Shown here one piece after another: positions 46,701-57,426 of a stretch of 64,000 nt of DNA (position 1 is the stretch's first letter; each line of letters starts with the position of its first letter). Source of the stretch: Datisca glomerata. Lineage: Eukaryota; Streptophyta; Magnoliopsida; Cucurbitales; Datiscaceae. The stretch lies in the NCBI GenBank assembly GCA_003255025.1, contig QANY01007421.1, positions 744,001-808,000 on the forward strand, given 5' to 3'. The notes under the pieces were generated by a model. The model was not told the DNA's origin, searched no databases, and was given only the letters and a program-made list of their open reading frames with translations. A program made the position numbers and the translations under genes.

Positions 46701-48878
46701 TATTCAACCCTCAAACTGATCAACAAGTAAATTGCTTTTCACCTAAAGATTCTTAGAAACGTTTCAAGTATTTTATAGTATGAGTTCAAATTGACTTTAA
46801 TGCTACTAGCAGGAGACCGAAGGTCAAAGCACTGATGAAGAATTTACTAGTCATCCAATGGCAACACTGAGCAATACCAAAAAGGTACGTTATGGAACAT
46901 AGGTGTGTCCTATGCTTTATTTGAAAGAGATTATACTTTAGTCTTTCATAACTATACTTCAATTTTTTAATAATTATATTAAATATTTGCAATTTAGGCT
47001 CTTATTTGCAATTTTTACAATTAAATTTCCTGATCGTTAGTTGCACTTATTTTTTTCGTTTAACTTATTTTTATCTTACAATATATTTCTCTTACGATTG
47101 AATCTAGATTAAACTTTTTGATTTGCAAAATTTAATAATCTTATTCGTTGGTTAAAATATATTTAGTATTTTCCACGATATTCATACAATGTCTCTGAAT
47201 GATCTTTTTAAGTTTAGAGACTTCAAAACTAAGATTTTGTATAGACTTTGAGTCACAAGGTGCGTAATTGTACTGATTAAAATGGATGTACTAAGTTAGC
47301 AAAAATATCTATCTATAATTATATATTAAAAGGTGGAAGTAGGGTAGAAACTATTTTGAATAATTTTATCCACCTTTATTTTTATTAATCTTAAAATATC
47401 CTTAAAAAGTACAAATGATGTACTTCTATTTATACATTAAATAATGATGTGTCAGTTGAATATTGTCTTTTGAAATGTGATTTTTAAAATATAAAATGAA
47501 AAGTGACTTTGAAATGTAGTATCTATTCACGTAATAGTTCCTAATTTTTTATGTATTTCTATACTGTGTTCTTAATCAAATGAACACAACTAATAGAACA
47601 CAAAAGAGTAGAAGGAAGAGAGAAGACAAAGAGATCTATACTGGATCACTCAAGAATTCTCTCCAAGAAAGCTTAAGAAAACTTAACTGGAAATGATTAA
47701 GTGTTTAACTAAGTCTTCATGCAGTCTTAAAAGAGATAGAGTTGAATTAGGATTTTAATCCTAACACTTGATTTAATTTTTCTAATTGTTCTTTGTGTGG
47801 TACAGGTGATTGAAAAAAGAATAAATTGGATAAAAAAGTTTGTATAAATTTTTTTCCATAAAATAAGAATTTTTTGTCTTTTGTTTTTTTATTTGACTTT
47901 TATTATACTTCCATGCAAAACAATTTTATATACAAAACTTTTTGTATATAAGCATTCAGACTATTATTCATGTGATTGCATGACGGCAATCAAAGTATAA
48001 GTGTTTTATATCTTAATCTTATAATTAACTTTTAAGCGGAAATAGGGTATCACTGTGTTTATATATTTGAAGAAAGTGTGTAATTATTTAGCTTCTGCTA
48101 TTTAAGCATCATATCGTGGAATTAAGATTATGATTTTGATGATCAAAATCATAGGATGACAAAATATAAAAAAAAAATTGTGGGATGCATCACAACCGTC
48201 CATTATATAATATGAATGATCAGATCTTAAATGTCCTATTATTCTCTCCAATAACATAGAAATCTTCTCACCCTGGGATCATCATCTCCTGTGAGACTCA
48301 TAATTTGGTACCGATTCCGGTCACGTAGTATATAGCATGACACATATCGATACATATATTCTCATTTGAATATACTTCTAAAAAAATACGTAAACATGAT
48401 ACAGAACAGTGTTAAGAGGTTGAATCATCATCTCCTTATCCTAAACTTAAGAGGGTACCAATATTCTTTTCACATAATATTTGTCTCAGTTCTGAATTAG
48501 ACATACATAATGGTTATGGACTTGTAACTTCAAACTTTGACCAAATGTGTAGAGAAAAACAATCGAGATTGGTCATGACAGGAGTCCACCCAAGGACAAT
48601 ATTATTGAGGATACAACAAACATAAATTCACAACCAGAAGGAAGTGAGAAGGCCTTGGAGTTGGAGGACCGGAATGCCCCTACTACTTCTAATTCAAGGT
48701 CTGTAACTAGAGCACAATAATTATTCCAAAAAAGAAAAAGAAGCACAACATATAATGCAAAAAATGACATGGTTTTTGTATCTGTCACAGGCATGTCATG
48801 AATTCTCTATATGATACAATGTTTGAGGATGTTGGTCTACCTATTGACCCCCATCTCCGGCTCTTCTCTTCCCGTTAA
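43752..48878 (+). CDS. Unrecognised 11-exon gene, open reading frame intact (481 aa)
   Basis: I do not recognise the protein. Exons: 43752-44108, 44611-44706, 44857-44981, 45119-45226, 45350-45454, 45545-45640, 45732-45866, 46609-46726, 46813-46884, 48553-48698, 48791-48878. All ten introns are GT-AG and the phases agree, giving 1446 nt with one stop. The protein is rich in Gln, Pro, Asn and Ser with no signal peptide or membrane segment. Residues 142-145 (DLNL, in RPDLNLSQYIQP) resemble an EAR-type repression motif. KKRK at 403-406 spans the exon 9/10 junction and could be a nuclear signal. The C-terminus ends GLPIDPHLRLFSSR. A nuclear regulatory role is only a guess. Exons 4-7 all begin in the same phase, three with a Pro-x-Gln-Leu codon pattern. 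The start could also be the Met pair at 43782/43785. Exons 7-11 recur at 59506-61092. Confidence 0.7.
47315..47960. mobile_element. Insertion in intron 9, absent from the duplicate copy
   Basis: Intron 9 is 1668 bp here and 772 bp in the paralogous block. Alignment breaks after AAAATGGATGTACTAA at 47280-47295 and resumes at GTGATTGCATGACGGCAATC near 47965. The extra ~650 bp is AT-rich with no coding signal, so its class is unknown. A smaller extra segment lies at about 48060-48330. Confidence 0.5.
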
Positions 48879-49025
48879 TAATATATGTTAATTTAAGACT
48901 TGTGATCAACTAGATTTTTCAAAGGATTTAGTTTTATTATAGAGAGTCTAGACAATTTGAGATTTCAACTATGTTTCTATCGATCAAGTTATGTCAATAT
49001 TCATAGACTGCTGTTTTATCATTTA
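48879..49025 (+). other. 3' flank / 3' UTR of the gene
   Basis: AT-rich, matching 61093-61172 in the duplicate. The CACTA element begins at 49026, so the transcript end may lie inside or before the transposon. Confidence 0.5.
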
Positions 49026-49656
49026 CACTACAAGAAAACAGTTCTATCACGACGCTTTTTCTGGTCTTTCGTGACGGTTTTCAACCATCGCGATAGCTAT
49101 TCCGATGGTTTATAAAGCATCGGGAATGCTACCGTCGGGAAAATTATTGCAATGGTTTTTGCAATCATTCAGAGGAACGTCGCTAAAAGTTATCCATCGC
49201 GATGGTTATAAAACCATCGCCATAGACCACCTATTGCGACGGTTAGACCGTACCGTCGCAATGTATGCATGCTTTGTATTCTATAAATTGATCATGTATT
49301 AAATATACCGGCGGTTATACAGAACCGCCAGTATTCTTAGCATATATAAAAAAACATTTTTTTAGCAGGTATTTTTTCATTTTTTCATATATTTTCATAC
49401 GTATTTCTCCCATGTATATAAACACCAAAGATAATACTTACAGCTCCAAACTGAACCTACATCATCAATTGCAGCATCAATTGGATAAATTAACAATCAC
49501 TAATTGATCTTTGTTTAGAGAGCATACTCATAGAAATGACAAAAAAGGATAGGGATCTGAAAGATTTTAAATGAGATTTAAGCATTATTGGAGGAGAAAG
49601 AATAGCAAAAAGTCTAAGCGACGAGCAATATCAGTCATTTTCTCCCTCACACATAC

Positions 49657-50389
49657 CCAAGGTTTCTTTGAAGGGAAAAGCATAAATTTGGCTAAGAAAA
49701 AGTATAAGCAGCAGCTATCAGCGAGGGAACATTGCAAAACATATTATTTTCCGGTAGAGATAACTCAGCAAGATAGCTGGCCAGAAATGCAAACTGCATT
49801 GATGGAACCTAAGATGCCGGTAGAAGAGAAGTCTCATTCTAATAAAATTATAACAAATAAGATGCTAAGGATTCAACTTTTACTTTGTATATTTACCAAA
49901 ATACTTAATAATAACAGGGGAAGACCTAAAGTAGTTAATGAACATACTATTGAATAAGAAGGAGACATTAACAACTAATGATCCATTAATTTGGAAAATA
50001 ACGTTATAAGCAGTGAGCGAAGACAATAAGAATTGTTGGTCCAATATAGACGTACCTCACTGGTATCTTGAGCTACCAAGTCAATACCCAAGTAAACTAG
50101 CACTCACATTTCAAAGGAAGCAGAAGTCCATCAATACCTCAGAAAGCATATGGTTGTGGGTGCTGTCATTTCAAACTTCAAGTAATTCAGAACAACAGAT
50201 TCCATTTGAAGGACCTGCAGGATTAACTTGCACAGTGCTCTCGTATACTACTACAAAAGTAGCAATTTGAAAAACCATATTAACTGCAAACCCAAATAAG
50301 ATGGAAGGCAAACCTCGTCCTTAGAGTATGTATAATCGGTTATGTAACAGAACTCTTCCACCTCAGGAGCAGAAATCTCTTCATACTTT
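49657..50389 (-). pseudogene. CYCA: A-type cyclin gene fragment (three exons) captured by CACTA
   Basis: Minus strand, in gene order. Exon a is 50389-50315 (75 nt, KYEEISAPEVEEFCYITDYT...). Exon b is 50214-50138 (77 nt, VLQMESVVLNYLKFEMTAPT...). Exon c is 49808-49657 (152 nt, containing LASYLAELSLPENN, VPSLIAA and, after a frameshift, FLAKFMLFPSKKPW). Introns keep AG acceptors and GT donors. These are the cyclin-box parts of plant A-type cyclins, which activate CDKs in S/G2. A short exon normally encoding the RFVRAAQG-like segment is missing between b and c. Donor capture must have been from genomic DNA. No complete cyclin box is encoded. Confidence 0.88.
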
Positions 50390-50929
50390 CTGGTTAATTA
50401 TAGTTGTCCATGTTACAAAACTTACTAAGATTTTGGTATAATATGTTATACACGTTTAAACCCAATAATGTAGGCAAGTTGAACTTGCCAATTTGCACGT
50501 ATCATCTCTAATTAAAAAGAGAGAGAGAAAAGAAGCCTTCAAGATCTGACTGCGTCTTCTATTTTCTTAACTACCACAAACATTACGTTCCAAGTGAAAT
50601 AATTCACAGCTACAATGATTCATGCGAACAACTTGTCTGCTAACTTTCTCTCTTCACTCATTCCAGCATAAATGAAAAAAGCAGCAAACCATCAGTATCA
50701 ACTCAATATACAATTATACAAATATTTCCTCAAATTTTGATTGCAAGTCAAGCCTAAAGTATCTTCCCATCCAACTATAACATTCAGCAAAAGTAAGATT
50801 GCAGCCTGAAAAAGTTCAACATCATTTCGGAATACTGGAAGCTAAGCCAGAAGTTAAACAATGAGCCAAATAGGACAGAATGTGTAAAACCAGAACTCTC
50901 ATCAATATTGACTCTCAAATATGACTCAA

Positions 50930-51123
50930 TACCTTGCAAGCACAGACAAGAGAGGAGCCCAAGGAGCCGGAGTGCCAGTGCTGGGCCGATCCGGAATTGA
51001 ATTGTCGAAAACTGGCTTCTGATTCTCTGAAAAAGGTGTAATGGGAGAATCATTAACCGTTTTGCTTAAGTTCTGCTCTCTCCGCGAACCCAAATTGGAC
51101 TTCTTGGTCCCAGGAGAGAACAT
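50930..51123 (-). pseudogene. NUP133: NUP133 first-exon fragment captured by CACTA
   Basis: Minus strand ATG at 51123, then MFSPGTKKSNLGSRREQ and, about 30 residues on, DRPSTGTPAPWAPLLSVLAR, ending at a consensus AG|GTATTG splice donor. This matches the N-terminus of plant nuclear pore protein Nup133, part of the Nup107-160 scaffold. The open frame covers exon 1 and runs two codons into the intron. About 30 bp of likely native leader precede the ATG. The rest of the ~1.3-kilo-residue protein is absent. Confidence 0.82.
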
Positions 51124-51479
51124 TTTTGCTCAGAAGGAAAGCAAAAAACAGCTTCCTGGGTTCAATATCATTTATCCTTGTACAAAACAGACTAGCAATT
51201 CAAGGCAACACAATGCCAACAGACTCTACATTGAAAAATATTACACAAACAATCAGCCAAAGTATGATAAACCGAACAATTAAACAAAAAGATCTAAAGC
51301 ACAGTAATTGAAAACCTAAGCAGATATCAAAAGAAGAAAAGAATAGTCAGAGAATTCGAAATTCCCAACAGAAGAAAGAAAAAAAAAAAAAGATCAACAC
51401 ATCACGTATGCTCGATGCCACAACAACCCACAACTAAGATCCAACAAAATTATGCATCTTCAAAAGGTGGGGGTGTTAC

Positions 51480-51600
51480 CTTGTAGGGGCGGCCCTTGAT
51501 GACGATGTGACCGTTCTTACGGATGCTACCAGCTTACAGTGGGTAAGTCTTGGAGACTCCAGCATCGGCTTTCGATTCGAGCGAGGGGAAGAAGAGAGAA
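51480..51600 (-). pseudogene. eIF5A: eIF5A first-exon fragment captured by CACTA
   Basis: On the minus strand the sequence reads ESKADAGVSKTYPL, a stop, then AGSIRKNGHIVIKGRPYK, followed by AAG|GTAACA, a good splice donor at 51480/51479. This is the start of translation factor 5A up to just before the hypusine loop. One in-frame stop replaces a conserved Gln codon. The first codons (normally SDEEHHF-like) are altered. The piece ends at the intron, so the hypusine lysine is absent. Confidence 0.85.
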
Positions 51601-51810
51601 GGGAGCATGGGAGGAAGGGGGAAAAGGGAGTGGTGGGTATGGTTTCAGGCAAAAAATCGAGAGAATTGAGATAGGGAGAGACGAAAGGGTTTTTGATAGA
51701 TGAGATCGAGAGAGGAGAGACAGAGGGCTCGGCGCGTTTTTAGGTTTTTCATCAATTCCCCGCTCGATTTTTTTTTGCTATTTTTCACGTTTCCCGCTGT
51801 TTGCTTCTCT
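51600..51810 (-). promoter_or_regulatory. Promoter/5' UTR-like segment inside CACTA
   Basis: On the minus strand, upstream of the eIF5A piece: a TTTCCCGC (E2F-type) sequence near 51787, a CGCGCC near 51730, long CT-rich stretches and AAACCCT (telo-box-like) near 51690. CT-rich leaders and telo boxes are common in plant translation-gene promoters. This may be the captured eIF5A 5' end. Activity is untested. Confidence 0.4.
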
Positions 51811-52094
51811 ATGTCGACGGTTATGTTAAAACCATTGGGACAAAACGTCTTTATTGAGACGGTTTCAATAAACCCCGTAATAGTCCCACTTAAATCGTCT
51901 CAACACTGATGGTCAAGTGTAAACGTCGCCTAGGTTGATTTTGGCAACGGTTCTGCTAAAATCATTACCGTAGAGAAATCTACACCGATATCATAAACCG
52001 TCATAATAGATTTTTCATATTCATATTTTCGTGACAGTTAGAATAACCAGTAAGATATAACCGTCGTAATAGATCAATTTTTTTTATAGTGTTA

Positions 52095-53346
52095 TTAAAA
52101 TAATTTGTGATTTATATAATTTTGAATAACTTATGAATAATTCATATGTTATTTAAAAAATTATAACTTAGTCAAATTATTGTTGTTTGTGTAGGAATAC
52201 TATTTATCATATCAAGTTAACTATATCATCTTGCTTTTCAAGAAGTCGATTATGGTCTTAAATATTAAATTAATAATGAGGGAGGATTTTCTATGCCTAG
52301 CTAGTGTTGTTTTATATTTGATAGTCTGCTTTTAAACATTTTTTCATATTAAATTTGATTTATAAACCAATATTATTTTCCATTCCTACTTATATAATTT
52401 ATTTAAGGCAATCTGAATCATAAATTTGAAATAGACAGAGAATAAATAAGACTTCTAATATCATTTATTTTTTAAATAAAAATTAAGATTTGTCCATGGA
52501 AAGGGAATAAAAGCTAGTTATGGACAAAAATCTACATGACGATTGAATCGCGTCCGCTGTTGCAAATTCTATTTTCCTTGGTCAGAGAATAGTATTAAAA
52601 TGGCTTTTCTTTTCTGTTTATAAAAGAAAATAATTATTCTAATAAAGCATTTTCAATAATAATTTCAGTTTGAATTTCAATTTTTTTAAGAGAAGTTTGA
52701 ATTTCAATTTGATAAGTCATGAAGATAAGTTGGGTTGGCGTAGTTGATTAAATTTTTACACACACAAACACATATATATATATTAGAGGTCGTGGATTCG
52801 AATCATATACTCTGATTCTCTTTAAAATTTATAATATAATTTTGACAAAAAAAATGATATAACACATGTTTACTTCAGAATAAATTAACTGTATACCTCA
52901 GCCAATGTCATCAACCAAAAGGGGAGTATTTCAGTTTATGTAGTTTGAGCCACACACAATTTCCTTATCTTTCTACATATAAGAAAAATGTTGTTCCTTC
53001 CATTATAGACTTTCTTCACAATTCTTTTTTTTTAAATAGAGTTTTCTATAAGTGGTTAATAATTCAGTAATTTGGCGAACAATACTATGTGTCATTATCA
53101 TAGCATGGCCAGTTCCGTGATACGACCATAACAATAGAGTATTTTTTTTTTACATTTATTTATCTCGTCTAAAATAAAATTATAAAAAGTACTAATTCAT
53201 CAGCAAAGTGGTGCTATGTATTGAATTTTTCTGATTTGGCTGGTGAAATGGAATTAATTAATTAAATAAGCCTAAACAAACTAATTAAATAAATTATCCA
53301 TTAATTGTAGGTGAGATTTATTATTTGGTAGCACTACTAATGTATT
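52095..53346 (+). other. Duplicated 3' flank of the gene, block copy 1
   Basis: Continues the paralogy with 61173-62320 (shared CATCTTGCTTTTCAAGAAGTC, TAGGTGAGA...TTATTTGGTAGCA). No gene. It contains a SINE-like insert at 52725-52854. Confidence 0.7.
52725..52854 (+). mobile_element. SINE-like insertion, absent from the duplicate
   Basis: A-box TGGCGTAGTTGA at 52736-52747, B-box GGATTCGAATC at 52794-52804 and a terminal A-run at 52847-52854. The paralogous block passes from AATTTGAT (about 61796) to ATGATAT (about 61819) without it. Confidence 0.6.
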
Positions 53347-54074
53347 TTTCCTCCAAAGGTATAAAGCTATGTAGAATTAAGAGTTGAACTGATTTCTAGG
53401 TAGACCGTTCAAATTCAAATGGCAGTATCATTATCTTCATTGTTAAAAAAGAAAAGAAATGTCCATATGGTGTTTCTGGAGTCTGTAAAATTTGGAAAGA
53501 TAGCCTTCCTTGTGGTTATTCAATAGTTCTAATTATGCTTCAACACAATCTTAAGGATAGCCATCCTTTTTGACAAAAAAAAAACTATTGACAAGCTTGG
53601 CAAGTTTTGAATGAACTATGAAAGTCTTACCCTTTTGTCTTTTGGCGAAATTCAAATTTTTTAATTTAATTATATATTTTCAATTCTCCCGTCTCATATT
53701 TTTTAAACAAAATTAATTTTGATGTTGTGTTTAAGCCCATTGACAAGAAGAATTGGAATAGTGGGTAAGTCTAACCTATTTATTACATTTGGCATAGTGG
53801 GTAAGTCTCTATAGTTGAACCTATTTATTACTTTTATGATTATTCATATAACTAATCAGAAATAGTAAAGAGGAAATATTCATGAATAAATAATTAATAA
53901 AATCTAGTAACTAAACTCATGACTAGATTTATTAAATATTAATTATAATTTATTTCACTATAAAATTATAATTGAATTTCATTTATATTTTATATTATAT
54001 TAAGTAATTATTTTTTACTTATTATTCATTATGTATTGTTTCTTCACAATATAGTGTATAGCTAAAGTAGTGTG
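53347..54074. other. AT-rich spacer
   Basis: Nothing recognisable. It includes a short duplicated phrase ATAGTGGGTAAGTCT at about 53757 and 53795. Confidence 0.4.
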
Positions 54075-54829
54075 TGTAGAGGGTCCAAAAATTATGTTCT
54101 AGATGTCACACATAAAGGCTCACTCGGTCCAATTTCTATATAAAAGTCATTTACAAAGCCCAAAATAATTGATTACAAATGACATAAGGTCAAATTATGA
54201 CCAAACCTCATACAAGATATATGGCCGAATCTTACATAAGGTCATCATTTGGCCGAACATCATTCAAGGCCAAAATATGACCGAATCTTACATAAGGACA
54301 TCATTTGGCCGAACCTTATACAAGACGGAATAAGGTCGAATTCCCAAAAGGCCGAATCCCAAACTCAAACTTAGTCAACAAGACTAAAAAATGGTAATAC
54401 CAAATGACACACGGTAGTGTCCCAAGATAAAAATAATCTCAAGTAGGAAGAAGAGTTATAAATTCATTAAGAGTGAACTGATGATTGGATTCAATAAATA
54501 AAGAATCCCTTCATATTCTCAATTTATGATAGACTCTTCATTTTCCATAATTAATGAGAAAATCTCTCTGTATTCAGACATGGATGCTGAGTTACCTATA
54601 TAAAGACGAACAATTCTTAATGAGGTATGACATTCGAAAGACTCAAAACTCTCTACATTGTTCCTTTCATTTCTTTCACTTCACTGACTTGAGTGTCGGA
54701 GTGTATTAGGTTAGGCACCACACTGGTGTCAAATTAATATTTTCACATTCTTTTTCTCGTTGGTGTTCATCAGGCGATAATCAAGTAACATGTGGTAACA
54801 TTATCGATAGTGGATGTTTAACATCTACA
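54075..54829 (+). repeat. Solo LTR (gypsy-type), plus orientation
   Basis: TGTAGAGGGTCC...TAACATCTACA, homologous in reverse to the LTRs at 55951-56623 and 58084-58810. It has CTATATAAAG at 54597-54606 and internal repeats built on GGCCGAATCTTACATAAGG. No primer site or internal sequence follows, so it is a solo or truncated LTR. The flanks (GTGTG/GTATC) match only partly. Confidence 0.75.
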
Positions 54830-54874
54830 GTATCTGACTAATATACACACATCTTGTTCCTTAAGTTCAAATCT

Positions 54875-55579
54875 TGTTGTACTAATCAACCATGATAGTT
54901 TCTATATTTGATGCCTCAAATAAAATTATCAGATCTCTAATAATCTATTAGAGATACTAAATGATTTGTTTACTATGATCACATAAACGGATTCTGTTAA
55001 GGGCTACAATCCCACTTACTTAAAAGTGTCTATACATTCTTATTGAAAGCACTCATAATTGAATAACTGAACTATTATTGACTATTAGAATCTCAACCAT
55101 AGTAGATCAAAACAATTGAACTATTAAATATGAGTTCATAACTCTCTCAAAATTAAGAGCACTCATAATATAATATAATGAGTTATGATTTTCTAAATAT
55201 TTTATTTTATAATGAAAATCAAACTTACTAGTCTATTCAATAGATTCTAAATATACAAGCACATTAACCAAGTACTTCATCTAATGATCAAAGTAAGTCA
55301 CTCTACATAATAAAATTAAAGTACTACAGTCTATCTTAGTAAATCACTCGGTTTCACTAAACTGTCAATAATAAGTACTTCAAGTCATGAAGAACTCTTG
55401 ATTTTGTTCTCATAAACTAAACTCTATAGAACTCATACACCAAGTACTAGTATGTTTGTGAATATTTTACAAAAATATATTACATATAATATAATAATAA
55501 ACTAATTATTATTTATCAGGACTAAATTTCCTGATATAAACAATAGAATTCTAGAGTTTTTTAGGGTACAATCCTAACA
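54875..55579 (-). repeat. Copia-type solo LTR (minus orientation)
   Basis: On the minus strand it starts TGTTAGGATTGTACCC at 55579 and is AT-rich throughout. This start is common in plant copia LTRs. The other end (TGTTGTACTAATC at 54875) is a guess. No internal domain adjoins it. Confidence 0.5.
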
Positions 55580-55799
55580 AGGAGAGAGCATCATGATAAC
55601 CGAAGATATATATAGCTTGTTCTACTAATCAAACTACTTTTGATAGTGGCGATCAACCACTTAGTCCTTTTCCTTAACAACCAACTCTTTGGTAATTTTT
55701 TATGTGTTTTAAACACTTGTTAAGCTTGAAGTTCTCAACTTTTAGAACAATAACTTCTTCGACATGAAAAATCCTCATTAAATCTACATAGGGTATTAT
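55580..55799. other. Unassigned, probably copia 4 upstream remnant
   Basis: No clear motif. It lies directly before a copia RNase H piece and may belong to it. Confidence 0.35.
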
Positions 55800-55950
55800 G
55801 TTTCAGAAAAGGTCTTTATCTCTCAATGCACAATATGATGCAGATTAAATTGCTGGCACTGCTGACAAAAGATCAACTTATGATTTATAATCTTTTTTTG
55901 TTCAAATCCAATCTCATGGTCTACTAGGAAGCAACAACTATAGTTGGGTC
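55800..55950 (+). pseudogene. Copia 4 RNase H, left half
   Basis: Shifting plus-strand frames show ADKRSTY, a Phe-rich stretch and SHGLLGSNNYS, corresponding to the DWAG(C)-DKRSTSG...SWSSRKQ segment of copia RNase H. It stops at 55950, where the short LTR element begins, and resumes at 58811. Confidence 0.6.
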
Positions 55951-56623
55951 TGTGAATGTTAGAAATCCACTATCGATGATTGTGTCACGTGTTCCTTTGA
56001 ATGTCGTTTGATGAGCACAAGAGAAAAATGAACGTGAAGATATTGGCTTGACACCGGTGTGGTGCCTAACCTAATACACTTTGATGCTCAAGTCAGTGAA
56101 GTGAGGGAAAGGAAAAGAGTAGAGAATTCTGAATGTTTTGAATGTCATACCTCTTTGAGAATTTTTTTTTTTCCTTTATATAGATAACTCAGCATTCATG
56201 TCTGAATACGAAAAGTCATTTTATTAAATACGGAAAATAGAGAGTGTTTCATTAAATGAGGAATATGAAAGGATCATCAGTTTCATTTCTAATGAAGACT
56301 TCATATCTCTTCCTCCTATCGACTAAGTCTTGAGATACAACCATGTGTCATTCGATATTATATTTCTCAATCATATTGACTAAGTTTGAGTTCGGGAGTC
56401 AGCCTTTTAGATTATGTGGATTCAGCCTTTTCGGCTTTGTGGATTTGGCCTTGTTCTGTCTTGTATGAAGTTCGGTCGGAATGTAAGGTTCGGTCATATT
56501 TCAACTCAATGAGATTCAGTTGAAATGTGAACTTCGGCCAAAATATGAGGTTCGGTCATATTTTGGTTTTATGTTCGGATATTCATTTCGAAAAATCCAT
56601 AATACAATTATTGGCCCTCTACA
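55951..56623 (-). repeat. 3' LTR of the short LTR element
   Basis: 673 bp, closely similar to 58084-58810 (shared CACGTGTTCCTTTGAA, ATGAACGTGAAGATATTGG and GTGGTGCCTAACCTAATACA). It has a TATATA box in the middle. Confidence 0.82.
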
Positions 56624-57420
56624 GTTTGCCCCCACTTCAGAAATCTGAGTGAAAACTTTCAGATTCTTTGAAGTATTTTGGCTCGTTCACAAAATTTCTT
56701 AGACATGTTAGATCGTCAATTCCTTAGCGGATACTGAGTGTGACCAAGTTGTGCTAGACTGAACACATTCATCCAAGCAAAACTGTTTGGGTCGTACAGT
56801 TTGACCTGGAACGGTTCGGCCAGGCCGAACTGAGCTCGGTCTGGAGTATTTCAGCCGTAGCTCGGCCTGGAGCAGTTCTGCCAGGCCACACTATGCTCGG
56901 CCTGGGGTGGTTCAGTCAAGACATGCTCCATGGGTCATGTTTTCGATGATTGGATGAAAAACCACGGATTGTGATCCATGTGAATTAATTGTTAACCCTT
57001 GATCCTTATCGTTTGTGATCCTTTGATGAATTTATGGGAACGAAATCCGCGTGCTTTCATCCACATCCATTGATTATTTCATTATTAAAATAATTGTGAC
57101 CATTAGACAAATATTGAAAAGATGAATGATGACATGGATTGTGATCCATGTGAATTCAATCTTTTACTTTAGATGAACGCCATGTGGGATGATCTTGGGC
57201 GTTGGTTTAAAATTACACCACCTATTTTAACTCTTCTCCATCTTCATTTTTTACCACAACTTCAACTTCTTCATTATCATTCCTCAAGTATCTTTAAATT
57301 TTAAAGATCTTCTGGCGTCAAGTTTGTCGGTGAGGTTTTCCGAAGAAGTTTCCGGTGAAATTGCCAGCGACATTTCTGGCATTGTTCGGTGACGTTTCCT
57401 GATGAAGTTTTGGCGGTGTT
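56624..57420. repeat. Internal non-coding part with CGGCCTGGAGC minisatellite
   Basis: At 56811-56930 a GC-rich motif (CTCGGCCTGGAGCAGTTC and variants) is repeated about three times, with some copies inverted. The phrase GATTGTGATCCATGTGAATT occurs twice (about 56957 and 57138). Confidence 0.6.
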
Positions 57421-57426
57421 TTCGGC

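Larger units (their letters stand above)
49026..52091. mobile_element. Pack-CACTA transposon carrying fragments of three host genes
   Basis: Starts CACTACAAGAAAAC and ends TTTTTTTTATAGTG, the complement of CACTATAAAAAAAA. About 30 bp of terminal inverted repeat aligns (shared CTAT.ACGACG). Both flanks are TTA (49023-49025 and 52092-52094), the 3-bp target duplication expected for CACTA. The duplicate block at 61170-61172 has a single TTA and no insert. Subterminal zones (49050-49320 and 51810-52085) hold many short GACGGTT/CCGTCGC-type repeats in both orientations. No transposase is present, so it is non-autonomous. The interior holds pieces of an A-type cyclin, NUP133 and eIF5A, all on the minus strand. 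Confidence 0.88.

Noticed and set aside
49571..49957. Plus-strand ORF of 128 residues inside the CACTA element
   Set aside because: Its opposite strand is cyclin exon c with splice junctions, so the plus frame is an antisense shadow.
50013..50270. Plus-strand ORF of 85 residues
   Set aside because: Antisense of cyclin exon b and its introns.
51700..51909. Short plus-strand ORF near the CACTA right end
   Set aside because: Falls across promoter-like and subterminal repeat sequence with no homology.
52794..52804. tRNA gene at the B-box
   Set aside because: Only box A and B promoter elements are present; no cloverleaf can be formed, so a SINE is the better call.
54180..54370. CRISPR-like array of GGCCGAA repeats
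   Set aside because: The context is a plant LTR; units are irregular, overlapping and lie in a promoter-bearing LTR, and a nuclear plant genome would not carry CRISPR.
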